A program made the translations under genes and the position numbers. This document shows positions 8,917 through 17,463 of a DNA stretch of 61,094 nt, one piece after another. The notes below the pieces were generated by a model. It had not been told where the DNA came from and did not search any database. It saw nothing but the letters and a program-made list of their open reading frames with translations. The DNA is taken from the NCBI GenBank assembly GCA_017559825.1, contig JAFYQR010000060.1, forward strand, positions 1-61,094, written 5' to 3'. The DNA is from Thermoguttaceae bacterium. Its GTDB lineage: Bacteria; Planctomycetota; Planctomycetia; Pirellulales; Thermoguttaceae. Within the stretch, counting starts at the first letter, position 1, and each line of letters begins with the position of its first letter.

Positions 8917-9039
8917 AACGCCCAACGTTCCGAGCGACGACGGAAATTTTTTTGCCGCCGACGTTCGGAAACGACGCGACCGAACGCCGAAATCAACGTT
9001 AAACAACGCGATCTCAACAACTTCGGTTTCACCCGCAAC

Positions 9040-9127
9040 GTAATGGGGGCGCTTCCGCTCGAACGCGAGCGGAGGCTGAGAAGCACCCCTCGAACCTGCT
9101 CCGGATAATGCCGGCGAAGGAAATTAC
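9040..9127 (+). promoter_or_regulatory. TPP riboswitch (THI element)
   Basis: The conserved thiamine-pyrophosphate aptamer is visible: closing stem GTAAT/ATTAC (9040-9044 with 9123-9127), the GGGGG strand near 9045, the CTGAGA box (9076-9081), the ACCC strand, then GAACCTG and the 3' element ATGCCGGCGAAGG. It lies about 110 bases before the thiazole synthase gene and should lower its expression when thiamine pyrophosphate is plentiful. The expression platform between 9128 and 9237 was not resolved. Confidence 0.95.
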
Positions 9128-9237
9128 GAGCGACGCCCCTCCGTTTCCAGCGACTTTTTCGTTTTGCCGAAAGTCGTTCGAACGCGAGACGCCGGTCTAA
9201 TTTCCTTTCGCTCCGTCCAAGAAAGGAAAGACCGACG

Positions 9238-10014
9238 ATGGAAAACCTTGTTTCCTCCGCTATCGTATCTTCTTTTAACGCGAAACTTATCGACAACCTC
9301 CAAGTCGACGTCGCGATCGTCGGCGGCGGCCCGTCGGCTCTCGTCGCGGCGAAATACTTGGCCGACGTCGGCGTCAAGACGGCGATTTTCGAACGAAAAC
9401 TTGCGCCTGGCGGCGGAACTTGGGGCGGCGGCATGCTCTTCAACGAAGCCGTCGTTCAACGCGACGCGCTCGAAATTCTCGACGATTTCGGAATCGGAAC
9501 GCAAGAGATCGCGACCGCGCCCGGCTTTTACACACTCGATACGGTCGAGATGGCGAGCGGTTTAATCTTCGGCGCGCTAAAGTCCGGCGCTAAAATCTTT
9601 AACGCGATGAGCGTCGAGGACGTCGTCTTCAAAAACGACGAAATCGGCGGACTCGTCGTCAACTGGACGCCGGTCGAACGCCTCGGAATGCACGTCGACC
9701 CGCTCGTCGTTATCGCCAAACGCGTTCTCGACGGCACGGGACATCCGAGCGAAATTATTAATCTCGCGACAAAAAAAGCGCAAATCAAACTCGACACCCC
9801 GACCGGCGGAATTCTCGGCGAAAAACCGATGTTCGCGATTTCCGGCGAAGCGTCGACGGTCGAAAACACGCGCGAATATTTTCCGAATCTTTTCGCTTGC
9901 GGAATGAGCGCAAACAACGTAATGGGCGGTTATAGAATGGGCCCGATCTTCGGCGGCATGCTCCTTTCCGGTCGCAAAGCGGCGCGTTTGATTCAAGAGA
10001 GTTTGCAACGTTAA
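9238..10014 (+). CDS. thi4: Thi4-type thiazole synthase (sulfide-dependent)
   Basis: 258 residues, with an FAD/NAD-binding Rossmann motif IVGGGPSA at 27-34, the GGGTWGGGM loop near 58-66 and a C-terminal CGMSANNVMGGYRMGP segment typical of Thi4. Thi4 makes the thiazole half of thiamine from NAD, glycine and sulfur. At the place where yeast Thi4 gives up a cysteine sulfur, this protein has His152 in GMHVDP. This is the methanogen-type form that uses free sulfide and turns over many times, so I infer a sulfide-fed, low-oxygen setting. A TPP riboswitch lies upstream, and thiE follows 146 bases later. An AAAGGA ribosome binding site precedes the ATG. Confidence 0.92.
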   Translation: MENLVSSAIVSSFNAKLIDNLQVDVAIVGGGPSALVAAKYLADVGVKTAIFERKLAPGGGTWGGGMLFNEAVVQRDALEILDDFGIGTQEIATAPGFYTLDTVEMASGLIFGALKSGAKIFNAMSVEDVVFKNDEIGGLVVNWTPVERLGMHVDPLVVIAKRVLDGTGHPSEIINLATKKAQIKLDTPTGGILGEKPMFAISGEASTVENTREYFPNLFACGMSANNVMGGYRMGPIFGGMLLSGRKAARLIQESLQR

Positions 10015-10041
10015 TCAAATTTATCATTTTCGCGTTTTCAC

Positions 10042-10063
10042 CGCCGCGACGCCGGTCGCGGCG
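10042..10063 (+). terminator. Hairpin between thi4 and thiE
   Basis: CGCCGCGAC and GTCGCGGCG form a perfect 9-bp stem with a GCCG loop just after thi4. No T run follows directly, so it may be an attenuating or RNA-stabilising hairpin instead of a full terminator. Confidence 0.4.
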
Positions 10064-10085
10064 AATCGCTATTATTTATTTTGCT

Positions 10086-10091
10086 TATAAT
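10086..10091 (+). promoter_or_regulatory. -10 box upstream of thiE
   Basis: A perfect TATAAT about 70 bases before thiE in an AT-rich gap. The -35 region is weak. It suggests thiE may also be transcribed separately from the riboswitch-controlled message. Confidence 0.35.
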
Positions 10092-10160
10092 AAGCGTTTC
10101 TTATTATAAGTTCGTCGTTTTTTCAACGTTCGCGTCCAATTTCCCTCAACGAGAACCGCC

Positions 10161-10832
10161 ATGTCGCAACCAATCGTTCCGCCTTCCTGTTTCCCTTCCC
10201 TTGCCGAACGCGCCGCGGCGTTTTGCCAAATCGATATTTATCCGGTCGTTACGTCGGAATTTTGCGCCGGTCGCGACCCGCTCGCCGTCGTTCGAGAAGT
10301 TTTTGAAGGCGGCGCCCGAATCGTCCAACTTCGGGAAAAAAGCGCGTCCGACCGCGACGTTTTCCGTCTCGCCGTCAAGTGTCGCAAGCTCGCCAACCGT
10401 TTCGGCGCGCTCTTTATCGTCGACGATCGCCTCGACGTCGCGCTGGCGGCGAACGCGGACGGCGTTCATCTCGGGCAAGACGATATTCGCTGGGACGTCG
10501 CGAAGCGTTTGGCGCCGGAATTGTTGATCGGCGCGTCGACGCACAACCTCGCGGAAATCCAAGAAGCGCAGGCGCTTAACGTCGACTATCTCAACATCGG
10601 ACCAATTTTCGCGACGCAAACGAAAGCGGTCGCTTACCCGCCGGTTGGGCTCGAACTTTTGGCGGAATTAAGAAAAGCGACGACCGTTCCAACGACCGTA
10701 ATGGGCGGCGTTAAAGCGCGTCACATCAAAGAGTTGCGTTCGATCGGCGTCGAAAGAATCGCGCTCGTTACGGAGATAACGCAAGCGCGGGACGTCGCCG
10801 CCAAGACGCGGGAACTCCGCTCGCTGTTTTGA
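10161..10832 (+). CDS. thiE: Thiamine-phosphate synthase
   Basis: 223 residues, the usual ThiE length plus a short N-terminal tail. ThiE couples the thiazole phosphate to the pyrimidine diphosphate to give thiamine phosphate in the cytosol. The TIM-barrel motifs are clear: VQLREKSA (pyrophosphate/pyrimidine site), FIVDDRLDVALAANADGVHLGQ and IGPIFATQTK, then the phosphate-binding GGVKARHIKEL region. It follows the Thi4 gene, so the window encodes the thiazole branch and the coupling step; thiC and thiD are not here. Confidence 0.93.
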   Translation: MSQPIVPPSCFPSLAERAAAFCQIDIYPVVTSEFCAGRDPLAVVREVFEGGARIVQLREKSASDRDVFRLAVKCRKLANRFGALFIVDDRLDVALAANADGVHLGQDDIRWDVAKRLAPELLIGASTHNLAEIQEAQALNVDYLNIGPIFATQTKAVAYPPVGLELLAELRKATTVPTTVMGGVKARHIKELRSIGVERIALVTEITQARDVAAKTRELRSLF

Positions 10833-10910
10833 CGCGTCTCCTAAAAAAAAATTTTTCAAACGATTATCAAACTTTTCAAACGCCGCGTTTGCAACGCCGT
10901 TTTAACAATA

Positions 10911-10958
10911 AAAAACGCGACGCTCGGCGTTTAAAAAACGCTTGGCGGCGCGTTTTTG
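10911..10958 (+). terminator. Intrinsic terminator after thiE
   Basis: A stem from AAAACGCG-CGCT-GGCGTTT with its near-complement ending CGCGTTTTTG. It also lies about 50 bases beyond the end of the convergent rubrerythrin gene, and the A run on its left side would serve that strand. Confidence 0.6.
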
Positions 10959-11006
10959 TTTCCGTTTTCTAAAAATCAAAGACGCTTTAAAAAACGGGGT
11001 TTCGAA

Positions 11007-11585
11007 TTACTTCCAATTCTCGGCGAGGCGTTCGAAGTGCGCTTGCGGGTGCGCGCAGGCCGGGCAAACTTTCGGCGCCGACTTGCCAAGGTGAACAAAA
11101 CCGCAGTTGCGGCAGCGCCAAACGATTTCGCCGTCGTTTTCGAACATCGTTCCGTTTTGGATCGCGTCGGCGAAACCGCGATAACGGCGTTCGTGTTGCT
11201 TTTCGGCGATCGCGACGTTGCGAAAGACCGCGGCGATTTCGTTAAAGCCTTCTTCTTCCGCGACTTGCGCAAACTCCGGGTACATTTGCTCCCATTCTTC
11301 TTGTTCGCCGCAAGCCGCCGCGAGAAGATTTTCGAGCGTCGTCCCGATTTTTCCCGCCGGGAAGGTCGCGGTAATTTCCAAATCGCCGCCTTCCAAGAAC
11401 TTAAAGAAGCGTTTCGCGTGTTCCTTTTCTTGGTTCGCGGTTTCTTCGAAAACGGAAGCGACGAGTTCGTACCCGTCTTTCTTCGCTTGCGACGCGAAGT
11501 AGGTGTAACGGTTGCGCGCTTGAGATTCGCCGGCGAACGCTTTCAGCAAATTCGCTTCGGTTTTCGTTCCTTTCAAACTTTTCAT
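11007..11585 (-). CDS. rbr: Rubrerythrin
   Basis: 192 residues, the standard rubrerythrin length. The N-terminal ferritin-like four-helix domain carries the di-iron ligands ([41 protein letters not shown]). The C-terminal rubredoxin domain has two Cys pairs (CRNC and CPAC) for one iron. Rubrerythrins reduce hydrogen peroxide in the cytosol and are common in anaerobes and microaerophiles, which fits the sulfide-dependent Thi4 next door. The ATG at 11585 is preceded by an AAAGGAAA stretch. It is transcribed alone from its own promoter. Confidence 0.95.
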   Translation of the reverse strand: MKSLKGTKTEANLLKAFAGESQARNRYTYFASQAKKDGYELVASVFEETANQEKEHAKRFFKFLEGGDLEITATFPAGKIGTTLENLLAAACGEQEEWEQMYPEFAQVAEEEGFNEIAAVFRNVAIAEKQHERRYRGFADAIQNGTMFENDGEIVWRCRNCGFVHLGKSAPKVCPACAHPQAHFERLAENWK

Positions 11586-11716
11586 TCTTTTTTCCTTTCC
11601 TAAAATCCGTCGTCGTTCCGTTTATCGTCGACGACGTCGTTTAAAAGACGACTCAAAAAAGCGTGGGAATCGGCGCCGCCGTCGATCCGTTCTTCGCGAT
11701 CGCCGTCTCTTTATTA

Positions 11717-11745
11717 ATTATATACCTCATTTTCGGCGTCGTAAA
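11717..11745 (-). promoter_or_regulatory. Sigma70-like promoter of rubrerythrin
   Basis: On the minus strand TTTACG (11740-11745), a 17-bp spacer and a perfect TATAAT (11717-11722). The leader is about 130 bases. Confidence 0.45.
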
Positions 11746-11850
11746 GGCTCGCTCGTTCGTTTTCTTCGCTTCCGTCCGATTTTTCCGCCTCGCGACACAA
11801 AAGCGCCCGAAAATATCGCGGACGCCGCTTCACCTTTGCGAACTTCCCGC

Positions 11851-11856
11851 TATAAT
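11851..11856 (+). promoter_or_regulatory. -10 box upstream of the glycosyltransferase fusion
   Basis: A perfect TATAAT in an AT-rich stretch (TATAATAGTTAATATAAG), about 125 bases before the start codon. The -35 box is weak. Confidence 0.4.
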
Positions 11857-11979
11857 AGTTAATATAAGAAGGATAGCGCGGCTTCGTCGAGTTTGCCGCC
11901 GTTTCAATTCAACGTTTCGCGTTGTTTTCTTCGACTTGTTATCCGCCCGTTTTCCCCTTCCTATTCCACGCAAATCATC

Positions 11980-13482
11980 ATGAGCGCCAACGTTTCGTCG
12001 TCGACTTCCGCCGAGCGCGGGAGCGTTCTCTTTTCGATTTTGATTCCGGTTTACAACGAACAGGCGTATTTGGCGCGGGTCGTCGAGCGCGTCTTGGCGG
12101 CGCCCCTTCCGAACGGCGTCGATCGGGAGCTGATTCTCGTCGACGACTGCTCGGCCGACCGCACGCCGGAAGTCGTCGCCGCGTTGGTCGCCCGCTATCC
12201 GGACAAAATTCGAGCGTTTCGTCAGCCGAAAAATCAGGGCAAAGGCGCCGCCATCCGACGCGCAATCCAAGAAACGAGAGGCGATTACGCGATCATTCAG
12301 GACGCCGACCTCGAATACAATCCGAACGAATATTCGCTCGTTTTGGCGCCCCTTCTCGACGGTCGCGCCGACGTCGTGTACGGCTCGCGCTTTGCGACTC
12401 GGGAAACGCGCAAAATCGTCAATTATCATCACAAGCTCGGCAATTTATTTTTAACGCATCTTTCGAACTGGACGACCGGCCTTGACCTAACCGATATGGA
12501 GACGTGTTATAAAGCGTTTCGCGCGGACGTTTTAAAGTCGATTCCGTTACGCTCGAATCGATTCGGGATCGAGCCGGAAATCACCGCGAAAATCGCCAAG
12601 CGCGGCTGGACGGTTTACGAAGTGCCGATCAGTTACAACGGTCGCCGTTATTCCGAAGGAAAGAAAATCGGCTGGAAAGACGGCGTCAGCGCGATCCGCA
12701 CCATCGTCAAATATTGGCTTGTCGACGACTGTTTTTACGACGGCGATCCGGAAAGCGGCGCCGCGCGAACGTTCGAGCGCAGCCGTCTTTCGACGAAAGC
12801 GACCGTTGATAAAGCCTCGCCGTTCCTAGGATTGCGAACGCTTGAAATCGGCGCCGGGCAAGGGGAAGCGTCGCGCTATTTGCCGCAAAAAGAGCGGTTG
12901 ACGCTCGCCGACCCGGACGAGAAAAACGTCAAATTTTTGCGCGCCGGTTACGACGGAAACGCGGTCGTCGACGTCGCTCGTCTCCGTCTCGACGCGACTT
13001 CCGCTCCCGACGCGCCCCTTCTCGATTTCGCCGTTTCCTCCGCGACGCCGGAACCGACGCAAACCGCGCGATCCCCGCAAGGCGCCCCGACGCTCCAATA
13101 CGACGCCGTCGTCGCTTTCAACCGAGTCGACGCGCTTCGTTTCGACGACGCGCATGCGTTCGGGCGTCTCCGTTCGCTGTTAAAATCTAACGGTCGCGTC
13201 GTCTTTACGCTCCCCGCCGAGAACGCTTGCGCCGTTTCGCGCCGTTATTTGCCGTCGGAAATCGAGCGCCGACTCGCGGAGGCCGGGTTCCGCGCCGAAA
13301 AAATCGAACGTTTCGACGCGCTCGCGGCGCTCCTTGGAAAGCGCGGCGGAAAAACGCCGAGTCGGCGAGCGCTCAAATTCTACGACTCGCTTTTCCGTTG
13401 GACGCGTTGGCTCGACAAATTTGTTCCTGGCGCCCGCTTTTTCGTCGTCGCGACGCCCGATTCGCCGAACGCCAAGCGTTAA
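11980..13482 (+). CDS. Glycosyltransferase family 2 fused to a methyltransferase-like domain
   Basis: 500 residues from the ATG at 11980; an upstream in-frame start at 11893 would add a tail unlike this family. The N-terminal half is a DPM1-like family 2 transferase: FSILIPVYNEQAYL, LVDDCSADRTPEVV, NQGKGAAIRRAI, the metal-binding QDADLEYNP and the acceptor region NRFGIEPEITAKI. Such enzymes usually load a sugar from GDP- or UDP-sugar onto a polyprenyl phosphate. The C-terminal half has a class I methyltransferase-like pattern: LEIGAGQGEASRYL (SAM loop), LADPDEK, YDAVVAFNRVDAL, then RSLLKSNGRVVFTLP. Its active-site residues are less certain. The gene precedes sugar-metabolism genes, so a role in surface polysaccharide is inferred. 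Confidence 0.85.
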   Translation: MSANVSSSTSAERGSVLFSILIPVYNEQAYLARVVERVLAAPLPNGVDRELILVDDCSADRTPEVVAALVARYPDKIRAFRQPKNQGKGAAIRRAIQETRGDYAIIQDADLEYNPNEYSLVLAPLLDGRADVVYGSRFATRETRKIVNYHHKLGNLFLTHLSNWTTGLDLTDMETCYKAFRADVLKSIPLRSNRFGIEPEITAKIAKRGWTVYEVPISYNGRRYSEGKKIGWKDGVSAIRTIVKYWLVDDCFYDGDPESGAARTFERSRLSTKATVDKASPFLGLRTLEIGAGQGEASRYLPQKERLTLADPDEKNVKFLRAGYDGNAVVDVARLRLDATSAPDAPLLDFAVSSATPEPTQTARSPQGAPTLQYDAVVAFNRVDALRFDDAHAFGRLRSLLKSNGRVVFTLPAENACAVSRRYLPSEIERRLAEAGFRAEKIERFDALAALLGKRGGKTPSRRALKFYDSLFRWTRWLDKFVPGARFFVVATPDSPNAKR

Positions 13483-13530
13483 GCCGGCTTCCCTGCTTAC
13501 GCAAACATCCTATTTTATCAATCCGCCTTA

Positions 13531-13587
13531 AAAACCGCTTCCTCGCCTTACGCTTTTCGCCGTTCGACGCGATGAAGCGGCTTTTTT
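13531..13587 (+). terminator. Terminator after the glycosyltransferase fusion
   Basis: CCGCTTC (13535-13541) pairs with GAAGCGG (13574-13580) across a 32-base loop, followed by six T. Confidence 0.5.
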
Positions 13588-13782
13588 CCGCGCCGCCTCG
13601 GCCTCGACTTGCCTTTTTTTTCTCTTCGTAATAAATTTCAAACCTAAAACGCGATTATCGTCGTCGATTTGATTATTTTTTGATTAAAGTATCAAACAAA
13701 TTTCATTCTCTTTTCTTCTTTTGCGAGAACGAGGGCCGACGCGACTTTTTTGCGAGAAATTTTTGCAAATTTCACTCGTTCC

Positions 13783-13811
13783 TTGACAAACGCCGCCGCT
13801 TGGAGTTAAAT
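13783..13811 (+). promoter_or_regulatory. Promoter for the HAD/PfkB genes
   Basis: A perfect TTGACA (13783-13788), 17-bp spacer, then TTAAAT (13806-13811), about 115 bases before the HAD start. The rest of the AT-rich gap 13483-13933 shows only this and the terminator above. Confidence 0.6.
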
Positions 13812-13933
13812 AGAAAAGAGGAGGCGCGAACGATTTTCCGGCGTTTTTATCCGTCGAGCGCGTTCGTTCCGCGTCGTCTAAGTCGCCAATCCGCCTAATC
13901 TACCCGTCTTACTGTTCTCGAAAGGAGCGTCCG

Positions 13934-14764
13934 TTGTCCGCCTCGCCGTTTTCCCTTGAAATTATCCGAGCTCCAGAAACCACTCGCCGCTTCCGCGCCG
14001 CGCTCTTCGATTTCGACGGCACGTTGAGCCTCGTTCGCGAAGGTTGGCAAGACATTATGGTTCCGTATTTTCGCGACGTTCTCCTCGAAACGATGGACGA
14101 CGCGACGGAGGCGGAGCGAATCGTTCGCGATTTCGTCGACCGAATCACCGGCAAACAAACGATTTACCAATGCATCCATCTGGCGAAGGAAGTCGAAGAG
14201 CGCGGAGGAACGCCGCTCGACCCGCTCGTATACAAAAAGGAATATTTGCGCCGACTTCAAGAGCGGATTCAAAGCCGAGTCGACGCGTTGGCCGCCGGAA
14301 CCGCCTCTCCGGACGATTTCGTCGTCCCGGGCGCGCGCCGCTTCTTAACTCTTTTGCGCGAAGCCGGTTGCAAACTTTATCTTGCCAGCGGCACCGACGA
14401 GTTTTACGTCAAGCAAGAAGCGGAACTTCTCCAATTAACGGACTTTTTCGACGGCGGGATTTACGGCGCGCAGGACGATTACAAGACGTTCTCGAAGGCT
14501 CTCGTCATCTCGCGGCTGATCGAAATCAACAAATTGGACGGCGCGGAGTTGGTCGGCTTCGGCGACGGTTACGTCGAGATCGAAAACGTCCGCGAAGTCG
14601 GCGGTTACGCGGTCGGCGTCGCGACGAACGAAGCGAATCCGGGCGCCGGCGTCGACGCTTGGAAGCGAGGCCGTCTCCTCGAAGCGGGCGCTGACGTTAT
14701 CGCGCCGGACTTCGGCGAACCCGAGCGTTTGTTCCGCTTTTTGACGACCGGCGTCGACGCGTAA
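13934..14764 (+). CDS. HAD-family phosphatase
   Basis: 276 residues from a TTG start chosen because a near-perfect AAAGGAG lies 7 bases upstream. HAD motif I is FDFDGTLSLV, with the nucleophile Asp in the first D. Motif II is LASGTDE, the Lys region is near DYKTFSK, and motif IV is VGFGDGYVEI. The cap between motifs I and II is helical. HAD enzymes with this layout remove phosphate from small sugars or nucleotides. The following gene resembles heptose-phosphate kinases, so a step in heptose or other sugar-nucleotide synthesis is a reasonable guess but is not shown by the sequence. Confidence 0.82.
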   Translation: MSASPFSLEIIRAPETTRRFRAALFDFDGTLSLVREGWQDIMVPYFRDVLLETMDDATEAERIVRDFVDRITGKQTIYQCIHLAKEVEERGGTPLDPLVYKKEYLRRLQERIQSRVDALAAGTASPDDFVVPGARRFLTLLREAGCKLYLASGTDEFYVKQEAELLQLTDFFDGGIYGAQDDYKTFSKALVISRLIEINKLDGAELVGFGDGYVEIENVREVGGYAVGVATNEANPGAGVDAWKRGRLLEAGADVIAPDFGEPERLFRFLTTGVDA

Positions 14765-14981
14765 ACTCGCCGCCGTTTACTCAATTCACCCGTTTTAACG
14801 CCTTTAAACGCCGTGCCGCAAATAGCGTAAACATCGCAAACCGCCCAATTCAACGCCTTTTTTGCGACGCCGGACGGCTTGCGGCGCCGGTCGCGTCGTT
14901 TTTTCCCCGTTTTGCGTCGCTCGCTTGTTTCCTTTATTTTCCCCGTCGTCGCCAACCGCCCTATTTCTCCGAAAGCGCCCA

Positions 14982-16157
14982 ATGTCCGATTTAATGCCCG
15001 TTCCGTTCGCTCCGCCCGCCGACTTAGCCGACCGTTTGGCGCGTCTTGCCGCCGCGAAAACGCCGAAAATCGCGGTGATCGGCGACTTTTGTCTCGACAA
15101 ATATCTCTTTTTGTCGCCGGAATTAAACGAAATTTCGGTCGAAACGGGGAAAACGGCGTTCCAAATTCGGGCGCGGCGCGTTTTTGCCGGAGCGGGCGGG
15201 ACGGTCGCGAACAACTTGCGGGCGCTCGGCGCGGCGACGTCTTGCTTCGGAATCGTCGGCGACGACGGCGACGGTTTCGAACTTTTGAAGGCGCTTCGCG
15301 GAATCGGCGCCGACGTTTCCGGAATGGTCGCGTCGTCGGAAGTCCTTACGTCGACTTATGTTAAGCCGACGAGTCCGGACGGCGACGGCGGTTGGGTCGA
15401 AGAAAATCGTTACGACGTTCGCAATCCGGGCCCGTTCCCGACGGCGGCGGTCGACGCGCTCAAAGAAAATTTCCGCAAGCGCGTCGCGGAGTTCGACGCG
15501 GTCGTCGTTTTGGAGCAGTTCCCGCCCGGTTCGGAGACGACGTTTTCGCCGGACTTTCGCGCTTTTTTGGCGGACGTCGCCCGCGCCAACCCCGACGTTT
15601 TCTTCCTTTGCGACTCGCGTTTCTTCGCCGAAAGTTACCGCGAAACGCTCGTCAAATGCAACGCGAACGAGCTGCTCGACGTTTTCGCGACCGCTCGCGG
15701 GGCCGACCGCAAACGAGAAACGACGCTCACCGGCGACGCGGAGTCGAACGTCGCGGCGCTTTGCGAAGCGGGCGCTTGGTTGGCAAAGCGCAACGGTCGT
15801 CCGGTTTTAGCGACGCGCGGCGCCCTCGGTTCCCTCCTCTTCGGCGTCGCCCAAACCGACCAGACGCCGCAAACTTCCCAAACCGCCAAAGCCTCCGACG
15901 TTGCCGATATTGCCCCGTCCGCTAAAAACGCCCAGATTTCCGTTTTCGCCGTCCCGCCGCGTCCGGTCGAACCGCCGTTCGATATTTGCGGCGCGGGCGA
16001 CGCGACGAACGCCGGTTTTGTTTTCGCGCGGTCGCTCGGTTTTTCGCTCGTCGAGTCGGCGTTTTTGGCGGGCGTCGTCTCGTCGATCACGATCAAGCAA
16101 CTCGGCGTTACCGGAACCGCGACGGTCGAGCAAATCGTCGCCGCGTTGACGGAATGA
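14982..16157 (+). CDS. PfkB-family sugar kinase, HldE kinase-like
   Basis: 391 residues from the ATG at 14982; an earlier in-frame start at 14862 has an unlikely Arg/Cys-rich leader. The opening IAVIGDFCLDKYLF and the GAGGTVANNLRALGA segment are those of ADP-heptose-type kinases (HldE N-terminal domain). The PfkB signature DICGAGDATNAGF, with its anion hole and catalytic Asp, lies near the C-terminus. A Thr/Gln/Ala-rich insert (about residues 289-320) interrupts the domain before this motif. HldE kinase phosphorylates heptose 7-phosphate on the way to surface heptose. There is no adenylyltransferase domain. The neighbouring HAD phosphatase and glycosyltransferase fit glycan-precursor synthesis, but other sugar substrates are possible. 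Confidence 0.82.
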   Translation: MSDLMPVPFAPPADLADRLARLAAAKTPKIAVIGDFCLDKYLFLSPELNEISVETGKTAFQIRARRVFAGAGGTVANNLRALGAATSCFGIVGDDGDGFELLKALRGIGADVSGMVASSEVLTSTYVKPTSPDGDGGWVEENRYDVRNPGPFPTAAVDALKENFRKRVAEFDAVVVLEQFPPGSETTFSPDFRAFLADVARANPDVFFLCDSRFFAESYRETLVKCNANELLDVFATARGADRKRETTLTGDAESNVAALCEAGAWLAKRNGRPVLATRGALGSLLFGVAQTDQTPQTSQTAKASDVADIAPSAKNAQISVFAVPPRPVEPPFDICGAGDATNAGFVFARSLGFSLVESAFLAGVVSSITIKQLGVTGTATVEQIVAALTE

Positions 16158-16233
16158 TCGCCCGCCGACACGCCGACTTCGCGCTTTTATCGTTTTCGCA
16201 ATTCCTTTCCCTCCGCGTTTTGGAGTTTTTGTA

Positions 16234-17463
16234 ATGTCGACGTCGAAAAATTTATCGTCGCAAGAAATTGTCGGGCGTCAGTTGGAGGACTTTTACGAGC
16301 TACGTCGCAAAATCGTCAAAATCCTTACGCCGCGCAACGAATACGAAGAACCGTCCGTCGCAGAATACCGCGAACTTCTCGACGCGCTTCAAGAAAATCT
16401 CGGCGAAATGGAGGCCGCGACGCGGGAGCTTCTTCAACGTTACAATCGCTCGGAAAATCGTTTAAAAAACGTCTTAGAAGCCAACCGTTCCATTTGGACG
16501 CGCCCAACGGGCTTAGCGGCGGAAAAAATTCCGGTCTTTTGTCCTCTTGTTCGTCGCCCGACGGCGCCAAGCGGCGGAAAAACGCGAATCGTCTCTTTTA
16601 TTAATCTAAAGGGCGGCGTCGGCAAAACGACGTTGACGGCGAACCTCGTCGCGGCGTTCGCGGCGGGCAATTTTCGCGACCTCGACGGTCGCTCCAACCG
16701 CCCGGCCCGCATTCTTGCCGTCGACCTCGACTTCCAAGGGACGCTTAGCCAACGTTGCGCTCGTCCCAACGACTTACAAAACGCGTATAAAAACAGATTA
16801 ACGTCGACTCGGCTTCTCGACAACCCGTCAAAAGTAAAAATCGAGTTTGAGGATTTAACCGTTCCCTTCCTCGGCTCGCCCAACGCGGACCTCCTTCCGG
16901 CTTACGAAGATCTCGACGATAAAGACGTTCGCCGCCTCAACGAATTGTCGAGTCGTTACCAAGAAACGCGTTTTTTTCACCGTCTTTGGTTCCATCGTCC
17001 CGACGTTTTTGAAAAATACGACTTCGTTTTCTTCGATTGTCCGCCGCGTTTAACGGCCTCCTCGGTTTGCGCGCTTGTCGCCTCCGATTCGGTCTTTATT
17101 CCGACGGCGCCGGAATCGTTCGACGTCAATTCGATCGCGCGAATGTTAAACTGGTTCGGGAAAACCCGACAAAATTTGCGCCTCCCCGTTCAATTTGGCG
17201 GCGTCGTCCTTAATCGCACCAACAACGAAAACGACTTGACGACGATCGAAGAAAAGAATAAAACTCGCATAAAATTATTTTACGACGATTTCCGCGCTTT
17301 TTTTCCCGATTCGCCCGATCGTCCCGCCGTTCTCGACGCCTTTATCCCACGTCGCACCGGCGGCAATTACATTAACGGCGTCGACGGCAAACCGCTTCCT
17401 TACGCCGCGTCGCCCCATTTTCACCGTCTCGCGACGGAAGTTTATCGGAGAGTTTACCAATGA
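16234..17463 (+). CDS. ParA/MinD-like ATPase with N-terminal helical extension
   Basis: 409 residues. The deviant Walker A motif KGGVGKTT is at 126-133, the switch I-like region VDLDFQGTLSQRC follows, and Walker B is FVFFDCPP. A later TAPESFDVNSIARML segment is typical of ParA. Unlike a plasmid ParA, the first 90 residues form a predicted helical, Glu/Arg-rich extension (YELRRKIVKI, EYRELLDALQENLGEMEAAT). ParA-type ATPases position DNA or protein cargo by ATP-driven binding to the nucleoid or membrane. The ATG has a GGAG site. The stop overlaps the next start by four bases (ATGA), so the two proteins are probably made in a fixed ratio. No ParB and no parS-like repeats are seen nearby. Confidence 0.82.
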   Translation: MSTSKNLSSQEIVGRQLEDFYELRRKIVKILTPRNEYEEPSVAEYRELLDALQENLGEMEAATRELLQRYNRSENRLKNVLEANRSIWTRPTGLAAEKIPVFCPLVRRPTAPSGGKTRIVSFINLKGGVGKTTLTANLVAAFAAGNFRDLDGRSNRPARILAVDLDFQGTLSQRCARPNDLQNAYKNRLTSTRLLDNPSKVKIEFEDLTVPFLGSPNADLLPAYEDLDDKDVRRLNELSSRYQETRFFHRLWFHRPDVFEKYDFVFFDCPPRLTASSVCALVASDSVFIPTAPESFDVNSIARMLNWFGKTRQNLRLPVQFGGVVLNRTNNENDLTTIEEKNKTRIKLFYDDFRAFFPDSPDRPAVLDAFIPRRTGGNYINGVDGKPLPYAASPHFHRLATEVYRRVYQ

